Below, in pieces: positions 34,327 to 43,029 of a stretch of 64,000 nt of DNA. A program made the translations under genes and the position numbers. The notes beneath the pieces were generated by a model. The model was not told the origin of the DNA. It was given only the letters and a program-made list of their open reading frames with translations, and made no database searches. The stretch comes from Oscillospiraceae bacterium (GTDB taxonomy: Bacteria; Bacillota; Clostridia; Oscillospirales; Ruminococcaceae), in NCBI GenBank assembly GCA_017848115.1, contig JAGAKZ010000015.1, positions 1 through 64,000 on the forward strand, read 5' to 3'. How positions within the stretch are numbered: position 1 is the first letter of the stretch; each line of letters begins with the position of its first letter.

Positions 34327-34369
34327 GGTAAAACGCAGTTTTCGCCATAGTCGGAGATTGCGTTTTACT
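34327..34369 (+). terminator. Hairpin between HMA and Gx-family genes
   Basis: GTAAAACGCA and TGCGTTTTAC arms with an intervening loop that may fold further. It could attenuate read-through from the Suf-like operon. Confidence 0.6.
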
Positions 34370-34393
34370 TGTGATTTACGGAGGAATAAAAAA

Positions 34394-34888
34394 TTGAATA
34401 CCAGGAAACTTACAAAGTTATCTCTTCTCACTGCGATAGCACTGATAATATTTATTATAGAGATGAGATTGCCTGACCTTTCGGGTATCCCCGGAGTTAA
34501 GTTAGGGTTAGCTAACATAATAACAGTATACGCACTGTATCACTTCAAAGCTTACGAAGTTGCGATGGTGGTATTTGTACGAATTTTACTTGGTTCTGTA
34601 TTTGGCGGAAATATGTCTGCTATGATTTACAGTTTATCGGGTGCGGTTTTGTGTCTTGCAGGAATGATATTTCTTAAAAAAATAATAAATGAAAAATATA
34701 TCTGGCTTTCAAGTGTTGCAGGAGCTATACTTCACAACACCGGGCAGATACTTGCGGCAATGGCGGTAACACGTTCAACTGCAGTGTTTGCATATTATCC
34801 GGTACTGGTAGTGTCAGGGTGCATAGCAGGTGCATTTACAGGAATATGTGCAAGTATCCTTATAAAAAGAGTGGGAGATAAAATTTGA
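34394..34888 (+). CDS. Gx-family membrane protein (heptaprenyl diphosphate synthase component I-like)
   Basis: About 164 residues with five hydrophobic helices. The conserved segments RLPDLSGIPGVKLGLANIIT, VRILLGSVFGG and HNTGQILAA match the Gx transporter / Hpre_diP_synt_I family, which is often found beside polyprenyl synthases or FMN-binding proteins. These are now thought to be transporters; the substrate is unknown. The start is TTG with GGAGGAA 8 bases upstream; the longer in-frame start at 34358 lies in the preceding hairpin and is unlikely. Confidence 0.78.
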   Translation: MNTRKLTKLSLLTAIALIIFIIEMRLPDLSGIPGVKLGLANIITVYALYHFKAYEVAMVVFVRILLGSVFGGNMSAMIYSLSGAVLCLAGMIFLKKIINEKYIWLSSVAGAILHNTGQILAAMAVTRSTAVFAYYPVLVVSGCIAGAFTGICASILIKRVGDKI

Positions 34889-34905
34889 TTTTTTTGAAAA
34901 AAGTA

Positions 34906-34934
34906 TTGACAAATATAAATAGATATGATATTAT
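34906..34934 (+). promoter_or_regulatory. Promoter of the DUF2325-DUF3793-flavodoxin group
   Basis: TTGACA, 17 bases, TATTAT, ahead of two CTAACT repeats in the leader. Confidence 0.75.
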
Positions 34935-34950
34935 AATATCAGTAAGCAGA

Positions 34951-34979
34951 TGCTAACTGCTGGTAAGTGTGTGCTAACT
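34951..34979 (+). promoter_or_regulatory. Direct repeat TGCTAACT, candidate repressor site
   Basis: TGCTAACT at 34951-34958 and again at 34972-34979, 21 bases apart, which is two helical turns. They lie just downstream of the promoter. The same CTAACT word recurs as an inverted pair at 35340-35357. Likely operator of a metal- or redox-sensing regulator (inference). Confidence 0.55.
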
Positions 34980-35021
34980 AAATGATTTAAGTCTATTTAT
35001 TTTTTAGTCCGGAGGGAAACT

Positions 35022-35303
35022 ATGAGTGTAGTTGTAGTTGGTGGAAACGACCGTATGGCATCACGTTATAAGGAGATATGCGGTAATTACAATTGTAAAG
35101 CAAAAGTATTTACACAGATGCCTGCAAACTTTGAAAACAAGATTGGTAAGCCTAACCTTGTAGTCGTTTTTACAAATACTTGTTCACACAAAATGGTGAT
35201 GAGAGTAAATAGCAGGGCAGATAAGCATGATATTGCAGTTGAAAAGATACATAGTGCCAGTGCTACTGCTTTGAAAAATGTACTCGAAAAGTATTGTAAC
35301 TGA
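35022..35303 (+). CDS. DUF2325 protein
   Basis: A 93-residue protein with the DUF2325 pattern: SVVVVGGNDRM at the start, a central VVVFTNTCSHKM and an end such as HSASATALKNVLEKY. The fold looks like a small Rossmann-type domain; the GG near the N-terminus and the Cys are conserved in the family, whose biochemical function is unknown. GGAGGGA precedes the ATG. In clostridia such genes often sit with DUF3793 and flavodoxin genes, as here, which suggests a role in iron or redox homeostasis (inference). Confidence 0.85.
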   Translation: MSVVVVGGNDRMASRYKEICGNYNCKAKVFTQMPANFENKIGKPNLVVVFTNTCSHKMVMRVNSRADKHDIAVEKIHSASATALKNVLEKYCN

Positions 35304-35339
35304 TAAATGCGAGAATATCGCATAATTTTTTAAGTCACG

Positions 35340-35357
35340 AGTTAGATATAACTAACT
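35340..35357 (+). promoter_or_regulatory. Inverted repeat AGTTAG-N6-CTAACT, candidate operator
   Basis: Perfect 6-base arms around ATATAA, ending 16 bases before the DUF3793 start codon and beside its ribosome site. It shares the CTAACT word with the leader at 34951-34979. Confidence 0.6.
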
Positions 35358-35373
35358 AAAAAGGAGGAATAAC

Positions 35374-35946
35374 ATGATGTGTTCTGAATGCAGAAATTTT
35401 GAAATGAAACTTGCAAATCATTCAGCTCCTTCATTGCTTGGAGTAAAGTGTGCAAATCTTATTTCACTTAATAAACACGAATTTAATGTTGAAGAACAGT
35501 TGGAGCGTTTCAACAGCAAGGCAGTAAATAAAGGACTGAAGATCGAACAGTTGTGTTCCTGTGAAAATCATGTTCTTATCTTCCTGTACAATGAAAAAAT
35601 GCTCGGAGACAGACTTGCACTTGCTGAAAACAGAAAAATACTCAGCAGTTACGGATATGCAGAAGATATGTCGCTTGGTGACTGTCTGAAAAGACTGTCC
35701 GAAAGAATAGGTGCTCATGGTGAGTTCCCGCATGAAATAGGTGTTTTTCTCGGTTATCCGCCCGAAGATGTCAGAGGTTTTATAGAAAACAAAGGCAAAA
35801 ACTTTAAGTTTTGTGGAAGCTGGAAAGTTTATGGTGATGTAAACCGTGCAAGAAGACTTTTTGATAACTATGATAAGTGCAGAAAATTTCTGTGCAATAA
35901 ATTAGATATGGGTTATGATATATATCGTGCCCTGAAGATTTCTTAG
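35374..35946 (+). CDS. DUF3793 protein
   Basis: A 190-residue cytosolic protein of the DUF3793 family: LANHSAPSLLGVKCANLISL near the N-terminus, HVLIFLYNE, and HEIGVFLGYPPEDVRGFIEN with FCGSWKVYGD in the second half. The N-terminal MCSEC adds a Cys pair. Family function is unknown; genes of this family recur beside flavodoxin in iron-responsive loci. AAGGAGGAA precedes two adjacent ATG codons (35374, 35377), either of which may start. The flavodoxin gene begins 16 bases after its stop. Confidence 0.85.
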   Translation: MMCSECRNFEMKLANHSAPSLLGVKCANLISLNKHEFNVEEQLERFNSKAVNKGLKIEQLCSCENHVLIFLYNEKMLGDRLALAENRKILSSYGYAEDMSLGDCLKRLSERIGAHGEFPHEIGVFLGYPPEDVRGFIENKGKNFKFCGSWKVYGDVNRARRLFDNYDKCRKFLCNKLDMGYDIYRALKIS

Positions 35947-35962
35947 AGGAGGAGTTATTTTA

Positions 35963-36370
35963 ATGAAAGCAGCAGTAATTTACTGGAGCGGTACAGGTAA
36001 TACCGAACAGATGGCAAAAGCTGTAGCAGAAGGCGCTAACGCAGAACTGTTTACGGTATCTCAGTTTAGTGGCAGTGTTGATGACTATGATGCCATTGCA
36101 TTCGGTTGTCCTGCAATGGGAGCAGAAGTTCTCGAAGAAGATGAGTTTGAACCGTTTTTTACAGCAAATGAGAGCAAACTCAGCGGTAAAAAAATCGCAT
36201 TGTTCGGTTCATACGGCTGGGGTGATGGCGAATGGATGAGAGAATGGGTGAAACGTTGCACTGACAACGGCATTTCAATAGTAAATGGCGAAGGTCTTAT
36301 GGCAAACGAATCACCAAATGACGATGACCTTGCAAAATGCAAGGAACTTGGCGAAACTCTTGTAAAATAA
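35963..36370 (+). CDS. Flavodoxin
   Basis: A 135-residue short-chain flavodoxin, a cytosolic FMN electron carrier that replaces ferredoxin when iron is scarce. The phosphate-binding loop is YWSGTGNTEQMA (about 8-19); FGCPAMGAEVLEE and LFGSYGWGDGEWMREW are the flavin-flanking loops. AGGAGG lies upstream of the ATG. It is the third gene of the DUF2325-DUF3793 group, and the shared CTAACT elements suggest common control by a metal- or redox-responsive repressor. Confidence 0.95.
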   Translation: MKAAVIYWSGTGNTEQMAKAVAEGANAELFTVSQFSGSVDDYDAIAFGCPAMGAEVLEEDEFEPFFTANESKLSGKKIALFGSYGWGDGEWMREWVKRCTDNGISIVNGEGLMANESPNDDDLAKCKELGETLVK

Positions 36371-36500
36371 AATTTTTCTTCTACTATTATTAATATGCAC
36401 CGCTCTGACATAGTCAGCAGATGTGCAAAGCAATAATATAATCAAAAAAATCAAGCATCTTCTTTTTAATTTCCCTTTATTTTTTATGTATAATCATACA

Positions 36501-36546
36501 AAAAAATCGATGAGTGCAGAACAAATGCATTTCATCGGTTTTTTGT
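36501..36546 (+). terminator. Terminator in the spacer after flavodoxin
   Basis: AAAAAATCGATGA pairs with TTCATCGGTTTTTT, with T run. The preceding 36371-36500 is AT-rich and shows no gene. Confidence 0.8.
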
Positions 36547-36568
36547 TTTTAAAAAAATTATGTGTTAA

Positions 36569-36609
36569 TTGACTATATATCAAAATTATGATATAATATT
36601 GATATATCA
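36569..36609 (+). promoter_or_regulatory. Promoter and operator of the toxin-antitoxin pair
   Basis: TTGACT (36569), 17 bases, TATAAT (36592). An inverted repeat TGATATA-N7-TATATCA (36589-36609) covers the -10 box, a typical place for antitoxin binding and autorepression. Confidence 0.7.
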
Positions 36610-36621
36610 GGAGGTGGTGCT

Positions 36622-36885
36622 ATGCCAGTAATCAGACCGTCGGCAGATTTACGAAATAATTATAATGATATTTCTGAATTTTGTCATGACTATTCAGAAC
36701 CGGTGTTTATAACTAAAAACGGAAAAGGTGATTTGGCTGTAATGAGTATTGAATTTTATGAATCACTTAAGGGAAAGCTGGAGTTATACTCTATTCTTGA
36801 AAAAGGTTTACAGGACAATTGTGATGGGAATGTAGTTTCTTTTACAGAAGGTATTGAAAATATCCGAAAAGAGATCAATAGCTGA
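36622..36885 (+). CDS. Phd/YefM-type antitoxin
   Basis: An 87-residue protein. The N-terminal half has the Phd/YefM DNA-binding fold: PVIRPSADLRNNYNDISEFC, then SEPVFITKNGKGDLAVMSIE. The C-terminal part, which should wrap around the toxin, is acidic (ENIRKEINS end). The ribosome site is AGGAGGTGG. It overlaps the toxin gene by one base (TGATG), so the two are translationally coupled, and it probably represses its own promoter through the palindrome at 36589-36609. Confidence 0.9.
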   Translation: MPVIRPSADLRNNYNDISEFCHDYSEPVFITKNGKGDLAVMSIEFYESLKGKLELYSILEKGLQDNCDGNVVSFTEGIENIRKEINS

Positions 36886-37205
36886 TGTATAAGGTTGTTT
36901 TAACAAATATGGCAATGCAGGATATTCGATTGGCAGCATTGTATCTTTCAGGTACTCTTATGAACAAGGATGCAGCTAACAGATTGCTTGATACCATAAA
37001 TAAAAAAATCAAAACATTGTCCGAAACACCATATATAAATCCTTTGGTTAATGACAGTTTTTTAGCTTCAAACGGTATACGTTTTCAGATTATAAATAAT
37101 TATATGGCTTTTTATGTTGTCAGTGAAGAAAAGAAAACTGTTTCCATCATTCGTTTTCAGCATTCAAGGCGTGACTGGATCTCTATTTTGAAAAATAACA
37201 GTTAA
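36885..37205 (+). CDS. RelE/ParE-family toxin
   Basis: A 106-residue toxin: YKVVLTNMAMQDIRLAALYL at the start, a central NRLLDTINKKIKTLSETPY helix, then NGIRFQIINNYMAFYVVSE and TVSIIRFQHSRRDW. This is the RelE/ParE fold; whether it cuts ribosome-bound mRNA or blocks gyrase cannot be told by eye. It sits directly after its antitoxin. A strong terminator follows the stop codon. Confidence 0.9.
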   Translation: MYKVVLTNMAMQDIRLAALYLSGTLMNKDAANRLLDTINKKIKTLSETPYINPLVNDSFLASNGIRFQIINNYMAFYVVSEEKKTVSIIRFQHSRRDWISILKNNS

Positions 37206-37209
37206 TACG

Positions 37210-37245
37210 AAAAACCTCTCCGAAAACAAATTCGGAGAGGTTTTT
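37210..37245. terminator. Bidirectional terminator, toxin / oadB-like
   Basis: AAAAACCTCTCCGAA, 6-base loop, TTCGGAGAGGTTTTT between convergent genes. Confidence 0.95.
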
Positions 37246-37262
37246 GATATCTGAAATATAAA

Positions 37263-38459
37263 TTACTTAACGATACTCAGAAGAACACCGGCAGCAACTG
37301 CTGAACCGATAACACCGGCAACGTTAGGACCCATAGCGTGCATAAGAAGGAAGTTTGTAGGATTTTCCTGTGCACCAACCTTCTGGGAGACACGTGCAGC
37401 CATAGGAACGGCTGAAACACCTGCTGAACCGATGAGCGGATTAACTTTACCGCCTGTAACTTTGCACATGATCTTACCAAAGAGAAGACCGGCAGCTGTA
37501 CCGATAGAGAATGCGATAACACCGAGAACTATAACTTTTGCAAATTCAGGAGTGATTATCTTGTCGGCTGTTGTTGTAGCACCAACTGAAACACCGAGGA
37601 ATATTGTAATAATATTCATAAGTTCGTTCTGTGCTGTCTTAACAAGTCTGTCACATACTCCGCTTTCTTTGAGAAGGTTTCCGAGCATGAGCATACCAAC
37701 GAGTGGAGCTGCTGAAGGAATAAGAAGAGCGATGATAATTGTAACAGCTATAGGGAAGATAATTTTTTCAGTCTGTCCTACAGGACGGAGTGTCTCCATA
37801 ACAATAAGACGTTCTTTTTTTGTTGTAAGAGCCTTCATTATCGGAGGCTGAATGATAGGAACGAGTGCCATATATGTATAAGCGGCAAGAGCGATAGTAC
37901 CTGTTGAGATAGTAGCGTCACCGCCAAGAAGTTTACTTGAAACGAAGATAGCTGTCGGACCGTCAGCACCACCGATAATAGCGATTGAAGCAGCTTCTGC
38001 TTCAGAGAATCCGAGCATTGCGGCACCTATAAATGTGATAAAGATACCTGCCTGTGCAGCCGCACCGAGAAGGAAGCTCTTCGGATTTGAGATAAGCGGA
38101 GCAAAGTCTGTCATAGTACCGATGCCGAGGAAGATAAGCGGAGGGAATATCTGAAGCTTTACTCCAAGATAGAGAATGTCAAGAAGACCGCCCTCATGAA
38201 GAATCTTTCCGAAGTCAATGTTTGTCGGATCGGCATAAAGATCAGGTGTATACATTGCTGTCAGCGGAAGGTTTGTGAGGAGCATACCGAATGCTATAGG
38301 AAGCAAAAGCAGAGGCTCAAACTTTTTTGCGATAGCCAGATACATAAAAACAAAGGAAATGAGAATCATAACACAGCTTTGCCAGTTGAGACTTGCAAAA
38401 CCACTTGTTGCAGCAAGATCCTTTAGCGTATCGGCGAATATTTGTAATACTTCACCCAT
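37263..38459 (-). CDS. Sodium ion-translocating decarboxylase beta subunit
   Basis: A 398-residue integral membrane protein of the OadB/GcdB/MmdB family, which couples decarboxylation of a biotin-bound carboxyl group to sodium export. Recognisable segments: LGIGTMTDFAPLISNPKSFL, IGGADGPTAIFVSSKL (the conserved GGADGPT sodium-site loop), NPLIGSAGVSAVPMAARVSQ and HAMGPNVAGVIGSAVAAG. About ten hydrophobic helices. The upstream minus-strand gene is the gamma-like subunit; the alpha carboxyltransferase and the biotin carrier are not in this window, so the substrate (oxaloacetate, methylmalonyl-CoA or glutaconyl-CoA) is open. Confidence 0.95.
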   Translation of the reverse strand: MGEVLQIFADTLKDLAATSGFASLNWQSCVMILISFVFMYLAIAKKFEPLLLLPIAFGMLLTNLPLTAMYTPDLYADPTNIDFGKILHEGGLLDILYLGVKLQIFPPLIFLGIGTMTDFAPLISNPKSFLLGAAAQAGIFITFIGAAMLGFSEAEAASIAIIGGADGPTAIFVSSKLLGGDATISTGTIALAAYTYMALVPIIQPPIMKALTTKKERLIVMETLRPVGQTEKIIFPIAVTIIIALLIPSAAPLVGMLMLGNLLKESGVCDRLVKTAQNELMNIITIFLGVSVGATTTADKIITPEFAKVIVLGVIAFSIGTAAGLLFGKIMCKVTGGKVNPLIGSAGVSAVPMAARVSQKVGAQENPTNFLLMHAMGPNVAGVIGSAVAAGVLLSIVK

Positions 38460-38507
38460 GATAAATAGAAATCCTTTCGTAATAAATTAAAAAAGATGAA
38501 CAAAAAA

Positions 38508-38897
38508 TTAAAAAGGTCTTGTATTTTCACGCTGACCTGCCGCACCCCATACAGAGCGTGAAGAACGGCTTTTATTAATAGCTCTCTTTATTGATTTGAC
38601 CGCATAATTTTTTCCGTCTTTTGCCGCCATCATGGCAACAGCCGCAGAAATAACAGCTATTATGTTGTCATCTTCACTGTCCGAAGCTACAGTCTCTTTT
38701 GTTGCATTTACCTCAACCGGAGCCGGCTTCTGAGGAGCAGGTGGTGTGCTGTTTTTCTTATCATTTGACTTTTTACTGCTACTCTGAAAGATTTTTCCGA
38801 ATAAAGTAACAAAAATGATAAGAAGAACAAGTGCAAGGAACACAACAACAAGGCCTGTTATAACAACAGCCCATACTTTAGTCCATTCGATTTGCAT
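38508..38897 (-). CDS. OadG-like decarboxylase gamma subunit
   Basis: A 129-residue protein with one N-terminal transmembrane helix (VWAVVITGLVVVFLALVLLI), a Lys/Pro/Ala-rich linker (PPAPQKPAPVE) and a C-terminal helix (IIAVISAAVAMMAAKDGKNY). This is the layout of OadG-type gamma subunits, which hold the sodium pump together; the VVFLALVLL pattern and the position before the beta subunit support the call. It is 48 bases upstream of the beta gene on the same strand. Confidence 0.8.
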   Translation of the reverse strand: MQIEWTKVWAVVITGLVVVFLALVLLIIFVTLFGKIFQSSSKKSNDKKNSTPPAPQKPAPVEVNATKETVASDSEDDNIIAVISAAVAMMAAKDGKNYAVKSIKRAINKSRSSRSVWGAAGQRENTRPF

Positions 38898-39070
38898 AAG
38901 TATAACTCTCCTATCGTTAGTGTATTGAAATTAAACCATATAAAATTATTATACCTCAAAAATTATTTTATTGCAATATAAATCTGCTAAAAATATTAAA
39001 AAAACTTATTTTAAGTTGAATGTAAATAAAATCCTTTTTCATGTTTTTTATAAAAAATAAAAATTATACA

Positions 39071-39099
39071 TTGTAAAGTACCCGGATTTATGATATAAT
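39071..39099 (+). promoter_or_regulatory. Promoter of the hybrid kinase gene
   Basis: TTGTAA, 17 bases, TATAAT, about 90 bases before the ATG. The rest of 38898-39191 is AT-rich spacer. Confidence 0.65.
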
Positions 39100-39191
39100 A
39101 ACTATGAAAGGTAAATAATTGTGCGGAAATTTATGAAAGAATTTCATTGTACGAAACGAAGTTGGTTTAGGTTTTTCAGGGAGAAAATTTT

Positions 39192-41864
39192 ATGAACGAG
39201 AAGATAATAATAAAACCAAAAGATTATGCGAAGTTTCAGGTCGATATAGATGACAACTTCAAGATAGTAAGCATAGACAAGGGTTTTACTGAAGTGACGG
39301 GGTTCAAACAGGCGGACATAGATATAGGTTTGTATATGAGTAGAATGATTCCTACTGAAACATACAATGATTATATAACTTCTGTCAGGGATAATATCAC
39401 TAAAAACGGAGAGTTCTGTTGTAAACACCCTATAATAATAAAAGACAGAACAGTGATAACAGTATCATGTTTTGGTGAATTGGAGTTTTACGATTCAGTG
39501 AATACCCGTAAAGTAAAGATGGTGTTTACAGTAAGTGAACGTAAAAAATCAGAAGAAACCAGGAAGGGCAGTGTTGCTCCCGAACTTGGAAAAGACGTAC
39601 TTACAGGATTGTATTCGAGGGAAACAGGAGAAAAACTTATAAAGCAGTATCTTAAAATAAAGCCCAAAGAAGAGCTGTGTGCTTTGTGTATAATAGATAT
39701 TGATGATTTTTATGAAATAAATAATCTGTATGGCAGAGAGTTTGGTAATTCAATACTCGAAGAAGTTGCGGAGAAACTGAGTATTGTTGTAAGACCGACA
39801 GATATAGTAGTAAGACTCGGCGGCGACGAATTTATGGTGTTTACCAAAAATACAAATAAATCATATATAAAAACGTTTGGTGCATCCATAAGTCAGCGTG
39901 TGAACAGTATATATGCCGGACAGGAGAAGGATATAAACATTTCATGTACTATTGGTATAGTGAATACATACTATTCTGAAAAATATGATGAACTTTTTGA
40001 TTTTGCCTATAAGACGCTTATGTTTGCGAAGAAAACCAAAAAGGGTTCGAGTCTTCTTTATTCGGAAGTTTCACATCTGGTTGATTCAAAGGTGCTTGAT
40101 GCCACGATTATAGATAAAGGAGTAAATGCAATAATTGATGCCAATCCGGCAGCTAACGGAGATATAGTTTCTTTTGCATTCTCTCTGCTTGAAAAATCAA
40201 AGGACCTCAAGTCAGCGATAAATCTGCTTTTCCCGAAGATAGCAAGAACATTTAATTTCAGCAGAATAATTATATTTGAAATGAACGATGATAATATGTT
40301 CTACAAATTCACATACCATTGGTGTGAGAAGGGGAAACCTGTTGATTTCAATAAAGTATATGATTTTAATCGTAAAGATTATAATGCACTTATAGAGTAT
40401 TTTGAACAGGATGGAATAATACAGGTAACACCTAAGATAATGTCGCGTCTTTCCAAATCATTAAGAAAGATGTTGGAGAAAAACGAAAAAAATCAGTATA
40501 TTTTCTCGGCGATATATAATGAGGGAGTTTTCAGAGGCTGTCTTATCTTTGAAACTCATGAGAAAAACAGAAAACTTGCAACATCTGAAATAGTTACTTT
40601 AAAGGAATTGTCAAGAGTTGTTGCAACACATATAAATATGGTTAATGCCGATCTTGCGAGCAAGGCGAAGTCAGAGTTTCTTTCACGTATGTCACACGAA
40701 ATACGTACACCTATAAATGCGATAAAAGGTATGACGGATAAGGCTATGTGTGTGATAGAAAACGACGAGAAGTTTGATAATGAAGAAGTTTTTGATTGCC
40801 TTGAAAAGATAAATATTTCCACACGTTATCTTAACTCTCTTATAAACGATATTTTGGATATGTCGAAGATTGAGAGTGGAAAAATGGCTATATCCGAGGA
40901 AATATTTGATATAAACAATCTTGTTGAAGATTTTGAACTTATGATAAAACCACAGGCTGAACAAAGACTTATCAAGGTTTCGATAGAACGCAATTATGAA
41001 AGTAAACTTTTTGTCGGAGATCAGTTGAGAATAAATCAGGTTCTTATAAACCTTGCAGCAAACGCGTTGAAGTTTACGCCATTTAGCGGAAGTGTGAGAG
41101 TTGCCATAGACGAAACAGAAAATAATGAAGATTATTCTATGATAAAGTTTACTGTTGAGGATAATGGTATCGGTATAAAAGAAAAAAATCTTAAAAAAAT
41201 ATTTGAAGCTTTTGAGCAGGGGGAAACTACTGTTACAAAATCTTATGGCGGAACAGGGCTCGGATTGCCGATAAGTAAAAATATAGTTGAGCTTATGGGT
41301 GGACAGCTTTCAGTAGTCAGTGAAGAGAATAAGGGTTCTACTTTCTTCTTTACTCTTAAACTGAGAAAATGTAAATCTATTACTGATTCTATACGAGAAG
41401 AATTGTTTATGCAGAATCACACATATGATTTTAATGGTAAGAGAGTACTTCTTGCAGAAGATAATGACTTTAACGCTGAATTTGTAAAGTCGCTTCTTGA
41501 GTATGTTGGCTTTGAAGTAAGTGTTGCACTTAATGGCAAGCAGGCACTGTATACTTTTATGTCAAATCCTGCATATACGTATGATATAATTCTTATGGAT
41601 ATAAGAATGCCACTTATGGATGGTTGTGAGGCAGCAGGTTGCATACGAAGTTCGGAAAAAGCAGATGCGTGTTCTGTTCCTATTATCGCTCTTACAGCAA
41701 ATGCTGCTGGAGATGATAAACAGATAGCGATTCAAAGCGGAATGAACGCATATCTTTCAAAACCTTTTGAAAAAGAAATGCTGTATGCTATGCTTGATAA
41801 GTTCTTGCCGGCAAGTACACCGGAAATGATTCCGCAAACAGAAAGTATTATGTTGAATGTATAA
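39192..41864 (+). CDS. Hybrid sensor histidine kinase with GGDEF domain
   Basis: An 890-residue cytosolic-looking signalling protein; no transmembrane segment is apparent. Domains in order: PAS-like (about 10-115; DDNFKIVSIDKGFTEVTGF), GGDEF (about 130-290, with RLGGDEFMVF intact), a GAF-like region (about 310-475), a dimerisation domain with the phospho-histidine in SRMSHEIRTPINAI, an ATPase domain (NLAANALKFTP, VEDNGIGIKE, GTGLGLPISK) and a C-terminal receiver (VLLAEDNDFN, then the phospho-aspartate in ILMDIRMPLMDG). Joining cyclic di-GMP synthesis and phosphorelay in one chain is uncommon. No separate output regulator is next to it. Confidence 0.93.
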   Translation: MNEKIIIKPKDYAKFQVDIDDNFKIVSIDKGFTEVTGFKQADIDIGLYMSRMIPTETYNDYITSVRDNITKNGEFCCKHPIIIKDRTVITVSCFGELEFYDSVNTRKVKMVFTVSERKKSEETRKGSVAPELGKDVLTGLYSRETGEKLIKQYLKIKPKEELCALCIIDIDDFYEINNLYGREFGNSILEEVAEKLSIVVRPTDIVVRLGGDEFMVFTKNTNKSYIKTFGASISQRVNSIYAGQEKDINISCTIGIVNTYYSEKYDELFDFAYKTLMFAKKTKKGSSLLYSEVSHLVDSKVLDATIIDKGVNAIIDANPAANGDIVSFAFSLLEKSKDLKSAINLLFPKIARTFNFSRIIIFEMNDDNMFYKFTYHWCEKGKPVDFNKVYDFNRKDYNALIEYFEQDGIIQVTPKIMSRLSKSLRKMLEKNEKNQYIFSAIYNEGVFRGCLIFETHEKNRKLATSEIVTLKELSRVVATHINMVNADLASKAKSEFLSRMSHEIRTPINAIKGMTDKAMCVIENDEKFDNEEVFDCLEKINISTRYLNSLINDILDMSKIESGKMAISEEIFDINNLVEDFELMIKPQAEQRLIKVSIERNYESKLFVGDQLRINQVLINLAANALKFTPFSGSVRVAIDETENNEDYSMIKFTVEDNGIGIKEKNLKKIFEAFEQGETTVTKSYGGTGLGLPISKNIVELMGGQLSVVSEENKGSTFFFTLKLRKCKSITDSIREELFMQNHTYDFNGKRVLLAEDNDFNAEFVKSLLEYVGFEVSVALNGKQALYTFMSNPAYTYDIILMDIRMPLMDGCEAAGCIRSSEKADACSVPIIALTANAAGDDKQIAIQSGMNAYLSKPFEKEMLYAMLDKFLPASTPEMIPQTESIMLNV

Positions 41865-41882
41865 GTTGAACATATGTATCAT

Positions 41883-41918
41883 AAAAGAGCAGACTTGAGT
41901 GATTGAGTCTGCTTTTTG
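41883..41918 (+). terminator. Terminator after the hybrid kinase
   Basis: AAAAGAGCAGACT, 10-base loop, AGTCTGCTTTTT. Confidence 0.9.
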
Positions 41919-41971
41919 TTTACTATAAATCATTTCAGATAACATCAAATCAAATAGTTTTTGCGTTTATA

Positions 41972-42001
41972 TTGACAATCATTATTTTGCTGTGCTATAC
42001 T
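41972..42001 (+). promoter_or_regulatory. Promoter of coaX
   Basis: TTGACA, 18 bases, TATACT. It overlaps an upstream in-frame start (41992), which rules that start out. Confidence 0.75.
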
Positions 42002-42039
42002 TGAATAGTTCTTTTATACTATTATATAAGGGTGATAAA

Positions 42040-42807
42040 ATGATTTTGGTTGTTGATGTTGGCAATACCAATATAGTGTCAGCGGTATATAAAGATGATA
42101 AATTTTGCTTTGATTTCAGATTTAAGACGGATCCTGATAAAATTATATCCGGTTATGCGAATGAAATTCTGAAATTTTTCAACAAAGAAAATGTTTGTGT
42201 TGAAAAAATAGATGGAGCAATAATTTCTTCTGTAGTGCCAAAGGTAAATAAGGCTTTAACTGACGTGATTTCACAAGTTTGCAAGTGTAAGGTGAAACTT
42301 CTTGACAGCAAATTGAAAACAGGACTAAAAATATGCACTGATTATCCTGAGAAGGTTGGAGCTGATCTGATATGCGGAGCGGCTATGGCATATAACAAAT
42401 ACAGATCATCCGTCATTGTTTTTGATTTTGGAACAGCAACAACTGTTTGTGCGGTTGACAACATTGGAAATTATCTGGGACATTCTATTTGTCCCGGAGT
42501 GTGGACATCATTTAGAGCACTTTCAGAGTTTACAGCAAAACTTCCAAAGATAGAGAAAATATCTGATGGTGTAGACGCCATAGGGAAAAATACTGTTTCT
42601 TCAATTGAATCAGGAGTGATTATCGGGACAGCTTGTATCGTTGATGGTATGACAAAAAGATATAAAAAAGAACTTGGAGAAAATACAAAAGTTGTGGCAA
42701 CAGGAGGACTATCCGAAATAATATTGCCTTATTGTGAAACAAAAATCGAATTATGGAAAAATCTTCTCCTTGATGGTCTTAATTTTTTGTATAAGTTAAA
42801 TTTATAA
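42040..42807 (+). CDS. coaX: Type III pantothenate kinase
   Basis: A 255-residue enzyme for the first step of coenzyme A synthesis: ATP-dependent phosphorylation of pantothenate. Family motifs: VVDVGNTNIVSAVYK at the N-terminus, GADLICGAAMAYNKY and VFDFGTATTVCAVD in the centre, SICPGVWTSF and ESGVIIGTACIVDG, and VATGGLSE at the end. All ASKHA-fold phosphate loops are visible. The start is chosen because AAGGGTGA precedes ATG 42040 and the promoter lies between the two candidate starts. Single gene; nothing else of the pathway is near. Confidence 0.95.
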   Translation: MILVVDVGNTNIVSAVYKDDKFCFDFRFKTDPDKIISGYANEILKFFNKENVCVEKIDGAIISSVVPKVNKALTDVISQVCKCKVKLLDSKLKTGLKICTDYPEKVGADLICGAAMAYNKYRSSVIVFDFGTATTVCAVDNIGNYLGHSICPGVWTSFRALSEFTAKLPKIEKISDGVDAIGKNTVSSIESGVIIGTACIVDGMTKRYKKELGENTKVVATGGLSEIILPYCETKIELWKNLLLDGLNFLYKLNL

Positions 42808-43029
42808 TGCTTTATATTAGTATTTATCTTTAAAAGTTGAAAAACAGTGCAATTGATTACAGAAAAATTACAGCACTCAAGAAAATTGCTTTTAAATATT
42901 AAATATATATTACAAATGCGAACGTAAAAATTACAATCTAAAGTCTGATTTAGAAAAGTTTTAATATAAATTGTGCGTATTGCATAAAAACATCTTAAAA
43001 ACAATGGAGTCATTTGTGAGTGGTCTGCA

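Noticed and set aside
37263-38897. Complete oxaloacetate decarboxylase operon
   Set aside because: Only beta and gamma-like genes are present; alpha and biotin-carrier genes are not in the window.
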